NCBI GenBank assembly: GCA_051747385.1
Contig: JBNJGB010000049.1
Coordinates: forward strand, 1-35,892
Direction: 5' to 3'
Length of the DNA: 35,892 bases
Source of the DNA: JBNJGB01 sp051747385
GTDB taxonomy: Bacteria > Myxococcota_A > UBA9042 > PHBI01 > JACKFB01
A program made the translations under genes and the position numbers. Positions within the stretch are counted from its first letter, which is position 1; every line of letters starts with the position of its first letter. The notes beneath the pieces are model-generated. The model did no database searches. It saw only the letters and a list, made by a program, of their open reading frames with translations, and was not told the DNA's origin. Of this stretch, positions 18,355-26,566 are shown in pieces.

Positions 18355-19373
18355 GCGTCCTCCTTCATCTGCGCTTCGAGCCGCGCGTGCACCGACGGAT
18401 CGGGCCACGGGCCGCCGAGCGCCTCCGGCCGGGTCTCCGCGAGCCGGTCCAGGCCCAGCAGCACGGCGCCGACGATGGGCGGCGACCTCAGGACCACGGG
18501 CTGCGCGCGCGGGAAGTCCCGGCGCACCCCGTCCACGAAGGCGTCCCGCATGACGTCGACGCGGCCCTTCTGGAAGACCGAGCCCCCCATCACGAGGGCG
18601 AAGGCGTCGTCCGGCCCGAACAGCCGCCCCGCGACGATGCGCGCCGACAGGGCCAGCTCTCCGCCCGCCTGCTCCAGGATCCTCCGCGCGACGGCGTCGC
18701 CCTCGGCGGCCGCGTCGAACATCAGGACGGCCACCACGCTGGCCTGGGCGTCCACGTCGCCCCCGGCGTCGGCCACGTACAGGTCGATGAGGTCGTCGAG
18801 CCGCTCCAGCCCGAACCGCTCCTTCAGCATCGCCGTGAGCCGGGTCGGCTCGCCGCGCCCGTCCGCGCCGCGGAAGGCCGCCGCCACCCCCGCGTGGCCG
18901 ATGTCCGGGCCGCCGCCCCAGTCGCCGAACTCCCAGCCGATGCCGCCGACCCGGGTGGGCCGGCCGTCCCGGCCGATGCCGACGACGTTGCAGCCGGTCC
19001 CCGAGACCGCCGCGACCCCCGCGCCGTCCTCGCTCCCGGCGCGGAGGATGCAGAACGTGTCGTTCACCAGGGTCCGGCGCGCGTCGAAGGGCTGCACCCG
19101 CGAGACGATCTCGCCGAGGACCTCCTCGTCCCGTGGCCGGTCGAGCCCCGCGAGCCCGTAGCCCACCGCGTCGACCCGCAGGCCGCGGTCCTCCGCCTCC
19201 GCCGACAGCTCGCGCAGCAGCGCCCCGTACACCCGGCCGGCGCCCTCGCGCCCCGCCGACTGCCAGTTCGCCGGGCCCCCGCGCGCTCGCGCCACGACCT
19301 CCCCGCTCGGGAGGGCCAGCGCGGCGTCGGTCTTGGTGCCCCCGGCGTCGAGCCCGATCACCGCAGACTTCAA
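18351..19373 (-). CDS. BadF/BadG-type sugar (N-acetylglucosamine-like) kinase
   Basis: 340 residues. The frame opens at TTG 19373, which overlaps the TPR gene stop (TTGA); a GTG four codons in is the only near alternative. The phosphate-binding motif GLDAGGTKTDAAL is at ~7-19, followed by SGTGCNVVGIG, GGIGWEFGDWGGG and VMGGSVFQ, the ASKHA pattern of PF01869 members such as mammalian NAGK and bacterial MurK. It probably phosphorylates an amino sugar with ATP in the cytoplasm. Overlaps at both ends (TTGA upstream, ATGA downstream) couple it to the TPR and GH4 genes. The lack of the four-Cys cluster partner proteins rules against a benzoyl-CoA-reductase activator role. Confidence 0.88.
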   Translation of the reverse strand: MKSAVIGLDAGGTKTDAALALPSGEVVARARGGPANWQSAGREGAGRVYGALLRELSAEAEDRGLRVDAVGYGLAGLDRPRDEEVLGEIVSRVQPFDARRTLVNDTFCILRAGSEDGAGVAAVSGTGCNVVGIGRDGRPTRVGGIGWEFGDWGGGPDIGHAGVAAAFRGADGRGEPTRLTAMLKERFGLERLDDLIDLYVADAGGDVDAQASVVAVLMFDAAAEGDAVARRILEQAGGELALSARIVAGRLFGPDDAFALVMGGSVFQKGRVDVMRDAFVDGVRRDFPRAQPVVLRSPPIVGAVLLGLDRLAETRPEALGGPWPDPSVHARLEAQMKEDA

Positions 19374-20128
19374 TCCAGCTCCGCCAGCATCTTCTTCGCG
19401 TAGCGCTTGGCGTCGCGGGTCTCCCAGCCCATGTTCGGCGGCCCCTCGCCCTCGTCGATGCACTTCCGGTACGTGGCGCGCGCCTTGGCCTCCTGGTCGG
19501 TGACCGCGTAGGCCTGGGCCAGCTCCAGCAGGACCTCGACGTTGTTCGGGGCAAGCTCGGCCGCCTTCTTCAGCAGCTTCAGCGCCTTGTCCTCGTCCCC
19601 GAAGGACACGGGCGATCCGGGCGCCTCCCGGTAGACGCTGCCGAGGATCATGTAGGCCTCGAAGCGGTCCGGGTGCTTCTTGATCATGGTGGCCAGCATG
19701 GACCGGATGGAGTCCGCCGACTCCAGGGCTGCCATGATGCCCTTGGCCTGCTCGGCCTGGAAGCGGGTCATCAGCCACCACAGGCGACCTTCGTAGTCTC
19801 CCCGGTCCCGCTTCAGGATGCGCTTGGCGCAGCGGACGCCCCGCCTGGCGACGCGCTCCTTCACGCCGCTGTCCTCGATGCGGTGGGCCGCGTAGTAGGC
19901 CGTCCGGGCGCACCAGATCTGGAGATCCTTGTCCTCCGGATACTCCTTGGCGATGGCGGCGAACGCACCGGCGGCCTTCTTGTGGAGCATCAGGCTGTCG
20001 CGCTTGGCGTAGATCCCCTTGGCCCCCTCGAGGAGCTTGTCCTTCCGGGCGTCGTCGTCGCCCGCGCGCGCGTCCGGCGCGGCCACGAGCAGGAGGGGGA
20101 GGAGGGCGGTGAGGAGCGTGCGGGACAT
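19370..20128 (-). CDS. secreted/periplasmic TPR-like protein
   Basis: 252 residues; ATG 20128 with GGAGG (20138-20134) 5 nt upstream. The signal peptide ends at DARA-GD (~23). The remainder is helical with repeat-like units such as RFEAYMILGSVY and NNVEVLLELAQAYAVTDQEAKARATYRKCID, typical of tetratricopeptide-type scaffolds. It resembles TRAP-associated TatT-like TPR proteins in layout, but no TRAP transporter genes are present, so no specific role is assigned. It is the first gene of a five-gene operon and may be a periplasmic partner for uptake or sensing of the operon's substrate (inference). Confidence 0.78.
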   Translation of the reverse strand: MSRTLLTALLPLLLVAAPDARAGDDDARKDKLLEGAKGIYAKRDSLMLHKKAAGAFAAIAKEYPEDKDLQIWCARTAYYAAHRIEDSGVKERVARRGVRCAKRILKRDRGDYEGRLWWLMTRFQAEQAKGIMAALESADSIRSMLATMIKKHPDRFEAYMILGSVYREAPGSPVSFGDEDKALKLLKKAAELAPNNVEVLLELAQAYAVTDQEAKARATYRKCIDEGEGPPNMGWETRDAKRYAKKMLAELD

Positions 20129-20154
20129 CGTGGCCTCCGGGTCGGACCGGCGGG

Positions 20155-20184
20155 AACGTAGCAACTCGGGGGATCCCCGGGCAA
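20155..20184 (-). promoter_or_regulatory. candidate promoter for the amino-sugar operon
   Basis: On the minus strand TTGCCC (20184-20179), an 18-bp spacer and TACGTT (20160-20155). Transcription would start near 20148, a short leader before the ATG at 20128. The hexamers are only moderate matches. Confidence 0.35.
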
Positions 20185-20260
20185 GGCATAGGTGGCGACG
20201 ACGCGGGACCCTCTGTTATGCATGGCGCCCGCCACATTCCCACGCCGAGGAGCCGTGCCC

Positions 20261-21268
20261 ATGACCGAGCCCATCCGGATCGCACTCGCCGGTTACGGCT
20301 ACATCGCCGACTACCACGCCCGCGCCGCCCAGCGCTGCGAGCACACGGAGCTCGCGGCCGTCATGGGGCGGGACGAGGTCAGGATGGCCGAGTTCTCCGA
20401 GAAGTACGGCATCGGCCGCGTCCACATGAGCGGCGCCGAGCTGGCCGCCGACCCCGAGGTGGACGCCGTGGTCATCGGCCTGCCGAACAGCCTCCACGCG
20501 CCCCTGGCCGAGGAGCTGATGGCCGCCGGCAAGCACGTGCTGGTGGAGAAGCCCATGGCCATGAACGCCGAGGAGGCCCGGCGCATGGCGGAGATCGCCC
20601 GCCGCTACGACCGCCGGCTCATGGTCGGCCACATGTGGCGCTTCGACCGGGAGGTCACCTACCTCAAGGAGGCCCTGGATCGGGGCGACATCGGGCGCGT
20701 CGTGAAGACCAAGGGCTACGGCATCCACGCCCTGTGGGGGCCGTCCGGCTGGTTCACGGATCCGGCGCTGGCTGGCGGCGGCGCCCTGGTGGACATGGGC
20801 GTGCACGCCATCGAGACGGTGCGCTGGCTCCTGGGCGAGCCCCGCGCGGAGAGCGTCTACGCCCGCATCTCCACGGAGTTTGGCGACTACGACGTCGACG
20901 ACCTGGGCGTGATCATGATCAACTGGGAGGGCGGCGCCACGTCGCTCATCGAGAGCGGGTGGTGGAACCCCTGGATGGACGGGCCCGAGGCCTCGACCCA
21001 GCTCTTCGGCACGCAGGGCTATGCGCGGCTGTTCCCCACCACGCTCGTCGAGGTGCGCGAGGGACGCCCCGAACCGGCCAACCCGGAGTTCCCACGCCGC
21101 GAGGAGCACTGCGACCAGCACGTGTACGACGGCCAGATGGTGGAGTTCGCCGCCTCCATCCTGGAGGGGAGGGACCCGGCCCCCGGCCCGGACCACGGCG
21201 TCGCCGTCATGGAGATCTGCGACGCCGCCTACCTCTCCGCGAAGGAGGACCGGGTGGTGCACCTGTAG
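20261..21268 (+). CDS. Gfo/Idh/MocA family NAD(P)-dependent oxidoreductase
   Basis: 335 residues. ATG 20261 is chosen for GAGGAG (20247-20252) 8 nt upstream, over an in-frame ATG at 20192. The Rossmann motif ALAGYGYIADYHA (~8-20), the EKP motif (E96-K97-P98) and the D178/H182 pair in GGALVDMGVHAIE are the family's cofactor and catalytic signatures. Members oxidise sugars, inositols or glycosides to keto forms, or reduce them, in the cytoplasm. It diverges from the five-gene minus operon across 132 bp, a common arrangement for co-regulated genes. A keto product could be the substrate of the DegT aminotransferase (inference). An extended -10-like TGTTATGCA lies at 20214-20222 but no -35 fits. 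Confidence 0.92.
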   Translation: MTEPIRIALAGYGYIADYHARAAQRCEHTELAAVMGRDEVRMAEFSEKYGIGRVHMSGAELAADPEVDAVVIGLPNSLHAPLAEELMAAGKHVLVEKPMAMNAEEARRMAEIARRYDRRLMVGHMWRFDREVTYLKEALDRGDIGRVVKTKGYGIHALWGPSGWFTDPALAGGGALVDMGVHAIETVRWLLGEPRAESVYARISTEFGDYDVDDLGVIMINWEGGATSLIESGWWNPWMDGPEASTQLFGTQGYARLFPTTLVEVREGRPEPANPEFPRREEHCDQHVYDGQMVEFAASILEGRDPAPGPDHGVAVMEICDAAYLSAKEDRVVHL

Positions 21269-21379
21269 GGCCCCACTCTCTCGTCCCCGAACGGCGCGGG
21301 CGGGGACCGTCGGGCCGGTCGCAACCGGTGGAGCGAAATCGGGGCATGGAGCGCGGAGCCCGCTCGTTGTGCCGGCAGA

Positions 21380-21409
21380 TTGACCCGATGCTGTGCGCCC
21401 GGGTAGACC
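21380..21409 (+). promoter_or_regulatory. candidate promoter for the VTT-domain gene
   Basis: TTGACC (21380-21385), an 18-bp spacer and TAGACC (21404-21409). The predicted start near 21416 leaves a ~23-nt leader that includes GGAG at 21426-21429, which supports the GTG start at 21439. Confidence 0.35.
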
Positions 21410-21438
21410 CCTCCCTCTGTCCCGCGGAGCATGCCATC

Positions 21439-22065
21439 GTGTCCGCCCCGACGACTCCGATGACCGAAGAGCCCACGACGCCGGCCGTGGACGTGGCGCC
21501 GGCGTTCGACGTGCGGCGGATCCTGCTCAAGGTCATCCTCGGCATCCTGGGCCTGATGACCGTGCTCATGGGGGTCGGCTACCTGCTCCGCGAGCCGCTC
21601 ATGGCCCTCAGCCACCACTTCGTGCAGACGCTGGGCGGAGCGGGCGTCGCCATGGGCTTTTTCCTCCCCGACGCCTTCACGGTGCCCCTGCCCAACGATG
21701 CGTTCTCGACCTTCGGGCTGGTGGGAGGTCTGGGCTTCTGGTCCGTGGTGGCCTGGGCGAGCGCAGGCAGCCTCGCCGGCGGGACCGTAGGCTACACCAT
21801 CGGCCTCCGCCTGCGGCACACGCCATGGCTCCGGGGCTTCATGGCGCGGCGCGGGGCCGAGGTGCACGCCATGGTCCGGCGCTACGGCGCGGGCGCCCTC
21901 GCGGTCGCCGCCCTCACGCCGCTCCCCTACTCCATCGCCTGCTGGGCCGCCGGCGCCCTGGACATGCCCTTCGCACGGTTCTTCGCCGTGTCGCTGCTGC
22001 GCATCGTCCGGGTCGCCCTCTACCTGTGGCTCATCGAGCTGGGCATCATCGCCGTGGTGGGCTGA
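21439..22065 (+). CDS. VTT/DedA-like (SNARE-associated) membrane protein
   Basis: 208 residues. GTG 21439 is preferred because GGAG lies 9 nt upstream; the ATG at 21460 has no ribosome site. A Thr/Pro-rich N-terminus is followed by one helix (~28-50), a re-entrant-like segment (FFLPDAFTVPLPNDAF), a long hydrophobic stretch, an Arg-rich loop (TPWLRGFMARRGAEVHAM) and two to three C-terminal helices including TPLPYSIACWAAGALDMPFARF. This matches the PF09335 plan of DedA/YqaA-like proteins, some of which flip lipids such as undecaprenyl phosphate. The exact subfamily is uncertain. It stands alone between the oxidoreductase gene and a repeat-filled gap. Confidence 0.78.
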   Translation: MSAPTTPMTEEPTTPAVDVAPAFDVRRILLKVILGILGLMTVLMGVGYLLREPLMALSHHFVQTLGGAGVAMGFFLPDAFTVPLPNDAFSTFGLVGGLGFWSVVAWASAGSLAGGTVGYTIGLRLRHTPWLRGFMARRGAEVHAMVRRYGAGALAVAALTPLPYSIACWAAGALDMPFARFFAVSLLRIVRVALYLWLIELGIIAVVG

Positions 22066-22154
22066 CCCCGCCCCGCCGGCGGCACACCGAGTGACCGCCG
22101 GGGACGGCTCACAGTCCTACACATTTCGGGGCGCATCGGTCTCGCGGACAATCG

Positions 22155-22194
22155 CGCGCCAAGCCGCCAAGCCGCCAAGCCGCCAAGCCGCCAA
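22155..22194 (+). repeat. octamer tandem repeat (GCCGCCAA)n
   Basis: Four perfect GCCGCCAA units (22163-22194) follow one unit with a single mismatch (22155-22162). The phase and consensus AAGNCGCN are shared with the tracts at 114-137 and 265-288. Confidence 0.9.
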
Positions 22195-22287
22195 GACGAG
22201 CAAACCGCGAGCACATCGGTTCGACTGAGGCTGTCGGGTCACCGGCAGGCCAACAGCGCGCACACCGGGCCGAAGCATGCCGTTTCC

Positions 22288-22311
22288 CTTTGCGTCTTCG
22301 CGTCTTTGCGC
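22288..22311 (-). repeat. octamer tract, inverted orientation
   Basis: Three units CTTTGCGT, CTTCGCGT and CTTTGCGC; on the minus strand these are AAGRCGCN-type octamers like those at 114-137. The tract is oriented opposite to the one at 22155-22194. Confidence 0.75.
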
Positions 22312-22409
22312 GAGCTCTTCGTCTTGCTGCATGTGACGAACTGTGAGTCGGGGACGGCGGTCCTGTTGCATGTCCCGGCGAGACGGCACGCGCGAGCCCT
22401 CCGGGGTGC

Positions 22410-22634
22410 TCACTCGGACTCGAGGTCCGCCTCCAGGTCGTCGAAGCCCCCCTCGTCCTCGATGCCCAGGGCCTCGTCGAAGGCCTCCTTGTCCTGCTCC
22501 AGCCTCTCCTGCTCCGCCGTGAAGTCCGGGTCGACGTGGAACATGGTGGTGTAGACCCAGAACCCGGCGCCGCCGGCCAGGAGCAGGGCGGCGACCAGGA
22601 GCTTCAGCCAGTGTCGCTTCAGCGTCTCCATCAT
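22410..22634 (-). CDS. small single-pass membrane protein
   Basis: 74 residues, ATG with GGGAGG (22646-22641) 6 nt upstream; a second ATG follows directly. A short basic N-terminus (ETLKRHWLK) precedes one membrane helix (~11-29), and the remaining ~45 residues are strongly acidic and probably helical (EQERLEQDKEAFDEALGIEDE). Topology is predicted as N-in with an acidic periplasmic tail. Family not recognised. It lies 58 bp after the YceI gene on the same strand and is probably co-transcribed with it. Confidence 0.7.
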   Translation of the reverse strand: MMETLKRHWLKLLVAALLLAGGAGFWVYTTMFHVDPDFTAEQERLEQDKEAFDEALGIEDEGGFDDLEADLESE

Positions 22635-22692
22635 GGGGCTCCTCCCGCGACCGGACGGGCGCCGCTCCGACGCCCGCCCGGCCGGTGGTTCG

Positions 22693-23328
22693 CTACTTCT
22701 TCGCCGGGGTGAGGCCGATCTTCACCGTGACCTCGTCGCTGACCTTCACGCCCGCGATGTGCTCCGGCGGCTCGATGCCGAAGTCGCGGATGTTCAGCTT
22801 GAACAGCGCCTTCACCCGCAGCACGTCGCCCTTGATCCAGGCCTTGCGGGTCCTCTCGGTCGCCTCGTGGTAGCTGATGCGCGTGGCGGCCACGATGGGC
22901 TTGGTCTCGCCCTTGATCGTGATGCGGCCGTGGACCTTCGCCTCGAGGCTGTCGCCGTTGTCCAGCTTCTTCGACGGCGCCTCGACGCGGTCGATCTCGA
23001 AGGTGATGTGCGGGTGGCTCTCGGCGTCCAGCCACTCGGGGGAGGCGAGGTGCTCGTCCCGCTCGGCGATGCCCGTCTTGATGGCCGTGACCGGGACCTT
23101 CACCTTCCCGGTGGTCTTCGACGCGTCGTCCAGGTCCACCTCGAGGCTGCCCTCGACGTGGTTGGTGACGCCGGTGATCGTCTCGAACGGCGCCTCGTTC
23201 TCGAAGCGGACGGTGTTCAGGCCGCCCTGCTTCGGGCTCATCTCGAACGTGGCCGCCAGGGCGGTCGGGCCGAGCAGGGCCGCGGCGGCGAGGGTGATCG
23301 TGAAGAGGTGGGCGCGTCGAATGCTCAT
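22693..23328 (-). CDS. YceI family periplasmic protein
   Basis: 211 residues, ATG 23328 with GGAGG (23339-23335) 6 nt upstream. A signal peptide ends near ALA-AT (~26). The mature part has the YceI lipocalin-like barrel features: VTNHVEGSLEVDLDD, a DEHLASPEWLDAESHPHITFEI segment (key D/E/H residues conserved) and FKLNIRDFGI. YceI proteins bind polyisoprenoids or similar long lipids in the periplasm; some are stress- or pH-induced. It has its own promoter at 23366-23394 and reads away from glyQ. Confidence 0.92.
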   Translation of the reverse strand: MSIRRAHLFTITLAAAALLGPTALAATFEMSPKQGGLNTVRFENEAPFETITGVTNHVEGSLEVDLDDASKTTGKVKVPVTAIKTGIAERDEHLASPEWLDAESHPHITFEIDRVEAPSKKLDNGDSLEAKVHGRITIKGETKPIVAATRISYHEATERTRKAWIKGDVLRVKALFKLNIRDFGIEPPEHIAGVKVSDEVTVKIGLTPAKK

Positions 23329-23365
23329 GGATGTCCTCCGTGGGATATGGTTTGAGTTTGAAATA

Positions 23366-23394
23366 TTTATGGTTGAACGGATTGCCCGCGTCAA
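23366..23394 (-). promoter_or_regulatory. sigma70-type promoter for the YceI gene
   Basis: On the minus strand TTGACG (23394-23389), a 17-bp spacer and CATAAA (23371-23366), in an unusually AT-rich pocket (23345-23380). Transcription would start near 23359, ~31 nt before the ATG. Confidence 0.6.
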
Positions 23395-23509
23395 CCTCCG
23401 GGTGGGGGCTCCGCCTCGGCGGGCGGGGCGATCGTCGCCCGTGGCGCTCACCCTCCCGTACGCCGGCCCCGGACGGGTGGTTACGGCCCGGGCGAACCCC
23501 CGTCTGTCG

Positions 23510-23537
23510 TTGACACCGCTCGATTCCCGGTGATAGC
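23510..23537 (+). promoter_or_regulatory. candidate promoter for glyQ-glyS-ppdK
   Basis: A perfect TTGACA (23510-23515), a 16-bp spacer and GATAGC (23532-23537). Transcription would begin near 23544, a ~26-nt leader with GGAG at 23560-23563. No riboswitch or T-box fits in such a short leader. Confidence 0.55.
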
Positions 23538-23569
23538 AACCGACCGTCTCGCCCATCCCGGAGCCGCCC

Positions 23570-24460
23570 GTGAGCAAGACGTTCCAGGATCTGATCCTCG
23601 ACCTGCAGCAGTACTGGGCGGGGAAGGGGTGCCTCGTGATGCAGCCCTACGACACGGAGAAGGGCGCGGGGACCTTCAACCCGGCCACCTTCCTCCGGTC
23701 GCTCGGCCCCGAGCCGTGGAACGCGCTGCACGTGGAGCCCTGCCGCCGGCCCACGGACGGCCGCTACGGCGAGAACCCGAACCGCCTGCAGCACTACTTC
23801 CAGTTCCAGGTAGTCATGAAGCCCTCGCCGCCGGACATCCAGGACCTCTACCTGGAGAGCCTGGTGGCCATCGGCCTGGACCCGGGCCGCCACGACATCC
23901 GCTTCGTGGAGGACAACTGGGAGTCCCCCACGGTGGGCGCCTGGGGCCTGGGCTGGGAGGTCTGGCTCGACGGCATGGAGATCACCCAGTTCACGTACTT
24001 CCAGCAGGTGGGCGGCCTCGAGCTGGATCCCATCACCGTGGAGCTGACCTACGGGCTGGAGCGCATCGCCATGTACCTCCAGGACGTCGACAACGTCTAC
24101 GACCTGGCGTGGGCGCACGGCGTGACCTACGGCGAGGTGAAGCACCGGGACGAGGTGGAGTTCTCCACCTTCAACTTCGAGCAGGCCGACGTGGAGCTCC
24201 ACCGGATGCTCTTCGACCGCTACGAGCAGGAGTGCCTGCGCCTGCTGGACGAGGGGCTGGTCCTGCCCGCGTACGACTACTGCATGAAGTGCTCGCACAC
24301 CTTCAACCTCCTGGACGCCCGGGGGGCCATCAGCGTGGCGGAGCGGCAGAAGACGATCTTCCGGGTGCGCACCCTGGCGAAGCGCACCGCCCAGGCCTAC
24401 GCCGCCCAGCGCGAGGAGATGGGCTTCCCCCTCCTCCGCGCCGAGGAGGGCGGGGCATGA
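23570..24460 (+). CDS. glyQ: glycine--tRNA ligase alpha subunit
   Basis: 296 residues, GTG start with GGAG 6 nt upstream. It is the class II catalytic subunit of the bacterial alpha2beta2 enzyme that charges tRNA-Gly in the cytoplasm. Highly conserved stretches include QQYWAGKGC, QPYDTEKGAGTFNP, the motif 2 region RRPTDGRYGENPNRLQHYFQ (~59-78) and TYFQQVGG. The length matches typical GlyQ (~300). The stop overlaps the glyS ATG by 4 bp (ATGA), as usual for the pair. Confidence 0.98.
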   Translation: MSKTFQDLILDLQQYWAGKGCLVMQPYDTEKGAGTFNPATFLRSLGPEPWNALHVEPCRRPTDGRYGENPNRLQHYFQFQVVMKPSPPDIQDLYLESLVAIGLDPGRHDIRFVEDNWESPTVGAWGLGWEVWLDGMEITQFTYFQQVGGLELDPITVELTYGLERIAMYLQDVDNVYDLAWAHGVTYGEVKHRDEVEFSTFNFEQADVELHRMLFDRYEQECLRLLDEGLVLPAYDYCMKCSHTFNLLDARGAISVAERQKTIFRVRTLAKRTAQAYAAQREEMGFPLLRAEEGGA

Positions 24461-26523
24461 AGGAGCTTCTCTTCGAGGTCGGCGCGGAGGAGATCCCCGC
24501 GCGACTCCTGGATCCCGCGCGCGAGCAGCTCCGGGACCTGTTCACCGGCGGCCTGGAGGCGGAGGGCCTCGCCTTCGAGGACGTCCGCACCTGGGCGACT
24601 CCGCGCCGCCTGGCCCTGGCCGCGCGCGTCCAGGCGCGCCAGCCGGATCGCCGCGAGGACGTCACCGGCCCGCCGGCCCGCGTCGCCTTCGACGAGGAGG
24701 GCCGGCCCACCAGGGCGGCCGAAGGCTTCGCGAAGAAGCAGGGCGTCGCCGTCGAGGACCTGGAGCGCCGCGAGACGCCCAAGGGCGAGTACGTGGGGCT
24801 GACCGTCGACGTCCCCGGCCGGGACGCCATGGAGATCCTGCCCGGCGTCCTGGACGCCTGCATCCGGAGGATCAACTGGCCCCGGGCCATGCGCTGGGGC
24901 GCGGGCAGGGAGACCTTCATCCGGCCCGTGCACTGGATCTGCGCCGTGCTGGGCGGCGAGGTGGTGCCCGTGACCTTCGCCGGGATCGAGTCCGGCCGCA
25001 CCAGCCGGGGCCACCGCTTCCTCGCGCCGGAGCCCTTCGAGGTGACGGGCGCGGACGCCTGGGTGGAGGCGCTACGGGCGCGCTACGTGGAGCCGGATCC
25101 GGAGGCCCGCCGGCAGGTCGTGCGCGACGGCGCGGCCCGCCTGGCGGAGTCGGTGGGGGGGCGCCCCTGGCTCGACGACGCGCTGCTGCGGGAGATCGCC
25201 GGCCTCGTGGAGTGGCCGGTGCCGCTCCTGGGGACCTTCGAGGAGGAGTACCTGGAGATCCCCGCGCACGTGCTGACCACGTCCATGACGTCGCATCAGC
25301 GCTACGTGCCCATCGGGGACGGAGCGGGGGGGCTGACGCCCCACTTCGTGGTCGTCGCGAACACGGAGGCGGAGGAACCCGAGGTGGTCGCCGCGGGCAA
25401 CGCGCGGGTCCTGCGGGCGCGCTTGGCGGACGCCCGGTTCTTCTGGGAGCAGGACCAGAAGCGGTCCCTCGAGGGCTTCGTGCCGGACCTGGACGGCCGG
25501 ACCTTCCTCCAGGGACTCGGCACGATGCTGGACAAGGCCCGCAGGCTGGAGGGCCTCGCCGGGGCCATCGCGGACACCCTGGCCCCCGGCGACGAGACGG
25601 CGCGGACCCACGCCGCACGCGCGGGGCTGCTGGCGAAGGCGGATCTGGCCACGGACATGGTGGGCGAGTTCGCCGACCTCCAGGGCGAGATGGGCCGGGA
25701 CTACGCGCGCCTGTCCGGCGAGGACGACGCCGTGGCCGAGGCCGTCTACGAGCACTACCTGCCGCGCCAGGCGGGCGACGACCTGCCGGCGACAGTCCCC
25801 GGCGCGGCCGTGGCCCTGGCGGATCGGCTGGACAGCCTGGTCGGCTGCTTCGCCCTGGGGCTGGAGCCCACCGGATCCGCCGACCCGTACGCCCTGCGCC
25901 GCCAGGCCCTGGGCGTCGTGCGGATCCTGGAGGCGAGCGACCCGGCCCCGTCCCTGCGCCGCGCCCTGGACCTGGCCCACGAGGCGTACGGCGACCAGGT
26001 GGACGTGGACTGGGAGGGCGTGCGCCCCGCGCTGCTGACGTTCATCCGCGGCCGGATGAAGTCCGCCCTGGCGCAGGAGTTCCCCTCGGACCTCACCGAG
26101 GCGGTCCTGGAGGTGGGCTTCGAGGATCCGGCCGACGTGCGTGCGCGCCTCGTGGCGCTCCAGGCCCTGAAGCGGACGGAGGGGTGGGACGACCTCGCGG
26201 CGGCCGTGAAGCGCGTCGCGAAGATCGTCGGCGACCACGCGCCGGGCGACCTGGAGCGGGACGACCTGGAGGAGGACGCCTCTAAGGCCCTGTTCGACGC
26301 GTGGCGCGAGGTGCACGGCGAGGCGGAGGCGGCGGCGGAGGCCGGAGACTACACCGCGGCCCTGGACCGCATGGTGTCCCTGAAGCCGGCCATCGATCGC
26401 TTCTTCGAAGAGGTCCTGGTGATGAGCGAGGACCCGGACGAGCGCGAGCGCCGGCTGAGGCTGCTGGCGCGGGTGGACGGCCTGTTCCACCGCATCGCCG
26501 CGTTCGACCGGGTGTCGACCTGA
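24457..26523 (+). CDS. glyS: glycine--tRNA ligase beta subunit
   Basis: 688 residues, ATG 24457 within the glyQ stop, GAGGAGG (24443-24449) 7 nt upstream. The family opening ELLFEVGAEEIPARLL, the internal WPRAMRWG and FIRPVHWI segments, and a C-terminal DALR-type anticodon-binding region (YTAALDRMVSLKPAIDRFFEEVLVM, ~630-655) are all present. The length is normal. It works only with GlyQ, contributing tRNA recognition. Confidence 0.97.
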   Translation: MKELLFEVGAEEIPARLLDPAREQLRDLFTGGLEAEGLAFEDVRTWATPRRLALAARVQARQPDRREDVTGPPARVAFDEEGRPTRAAEGFAKKQGVAVEDLERRETPKGEYVGLTVDVPGRDAMEILPGVLDACIRRINWPRAMRWGAGRETFIRPVHWICAVLGGEVVPVTFAGIESGRTSRGHRFLAPEPFEVTGADAWVEALRARYVEPDPEARRQVVRDGAARLAESVGGRPWLDDALLREIAGLVEWPVPLLGTFEEEYLEIPAHVLTTSMTSHQRYVPIGDGAGGLTPHFVVVANTEAEEPEVVAAGNARVLRARLADARFFWEQDQKRSLEGFVPDLDGRTFLQGLGTMLDKARRLEGLAGAIADTLAPGDETARTHAARAGLLAKADLATDMVGEFADLQGEMGRDYARLSGEDDAVAEAVYEHYLPRQAGDDLPATVPGAAVALADRLDSLVGCFALGLEPTGSADPYALRRQALGVVRILEASDPAPSLRRALDLAHEAYGDQVDVDWEGVRPALLTFIRGRMKSALAQEFPSDLTEAVLEVGFEDPADVRARLVALQALKRTEGWDDLAAAVKRVAKIVGDHAPGDLERDDLEEDASKALFDAWREVHGEAEAAAEAGDYTAALDRMVSLKPAIDRFFEEVLVMSEDPDERERRLRLLARVDGLFHRIAAFDRVST

Positions 26524-26566
26524 GCGGCTGTGCCCTGAAGTCCCCGGCTGGGAGGAGGACGCTCCG

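Larger units (their letters stand above)
22093..22362. repeat. 270-bp element bounded by 23-bp imperfect inverted repeats
   Basis: The arm 22093-22115, read on the minus strand, is ACTGTGAG-CCG-TCCC-CGGCGGTC. The arm 22340-22362 on the plus strand is ACTGTGAG-TCG-GGGA-CGGCGGTC. They match at 18 of 23 positions; four of the five mismatches are a central block that is itself reverse-complemented. Inside, an octamer tract lies in each orientation (22155-22194 and 22288-22311), so the whole is a nested palindrome-like structure. It has no gene of its own and resembles REP-type or miniature inverted-repeat elements. Confidence 0.65.
22066..22409. other. gene-free stretch with nested repeats
   Basis: A 344-bp convergent intergenic region between the VTT gene and the small membrane protein gene. 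Open frames here have no codon bias or start signals. It contains the inverted repeats and octamer tracts listed separately. Two direct TGCATGT words (22328-22334, 22367-22373) and a GGGAC/GTCCC pair (22351-22355, 22372-22376) lie near its right end. Confidence 0.6.

Noticed and set aside
22155..22194. CRISPR-like array
   Set aside because: The 8-bp units are directly tandem with no spacers and no cas genes are nearby.
22201..22215. tRNA T-loop-like GGTTCGA
   Set aside because: The word is isolated; no acceptor or anticodon stems could be built around it, and no other tRNA-like structure was seen in the window.
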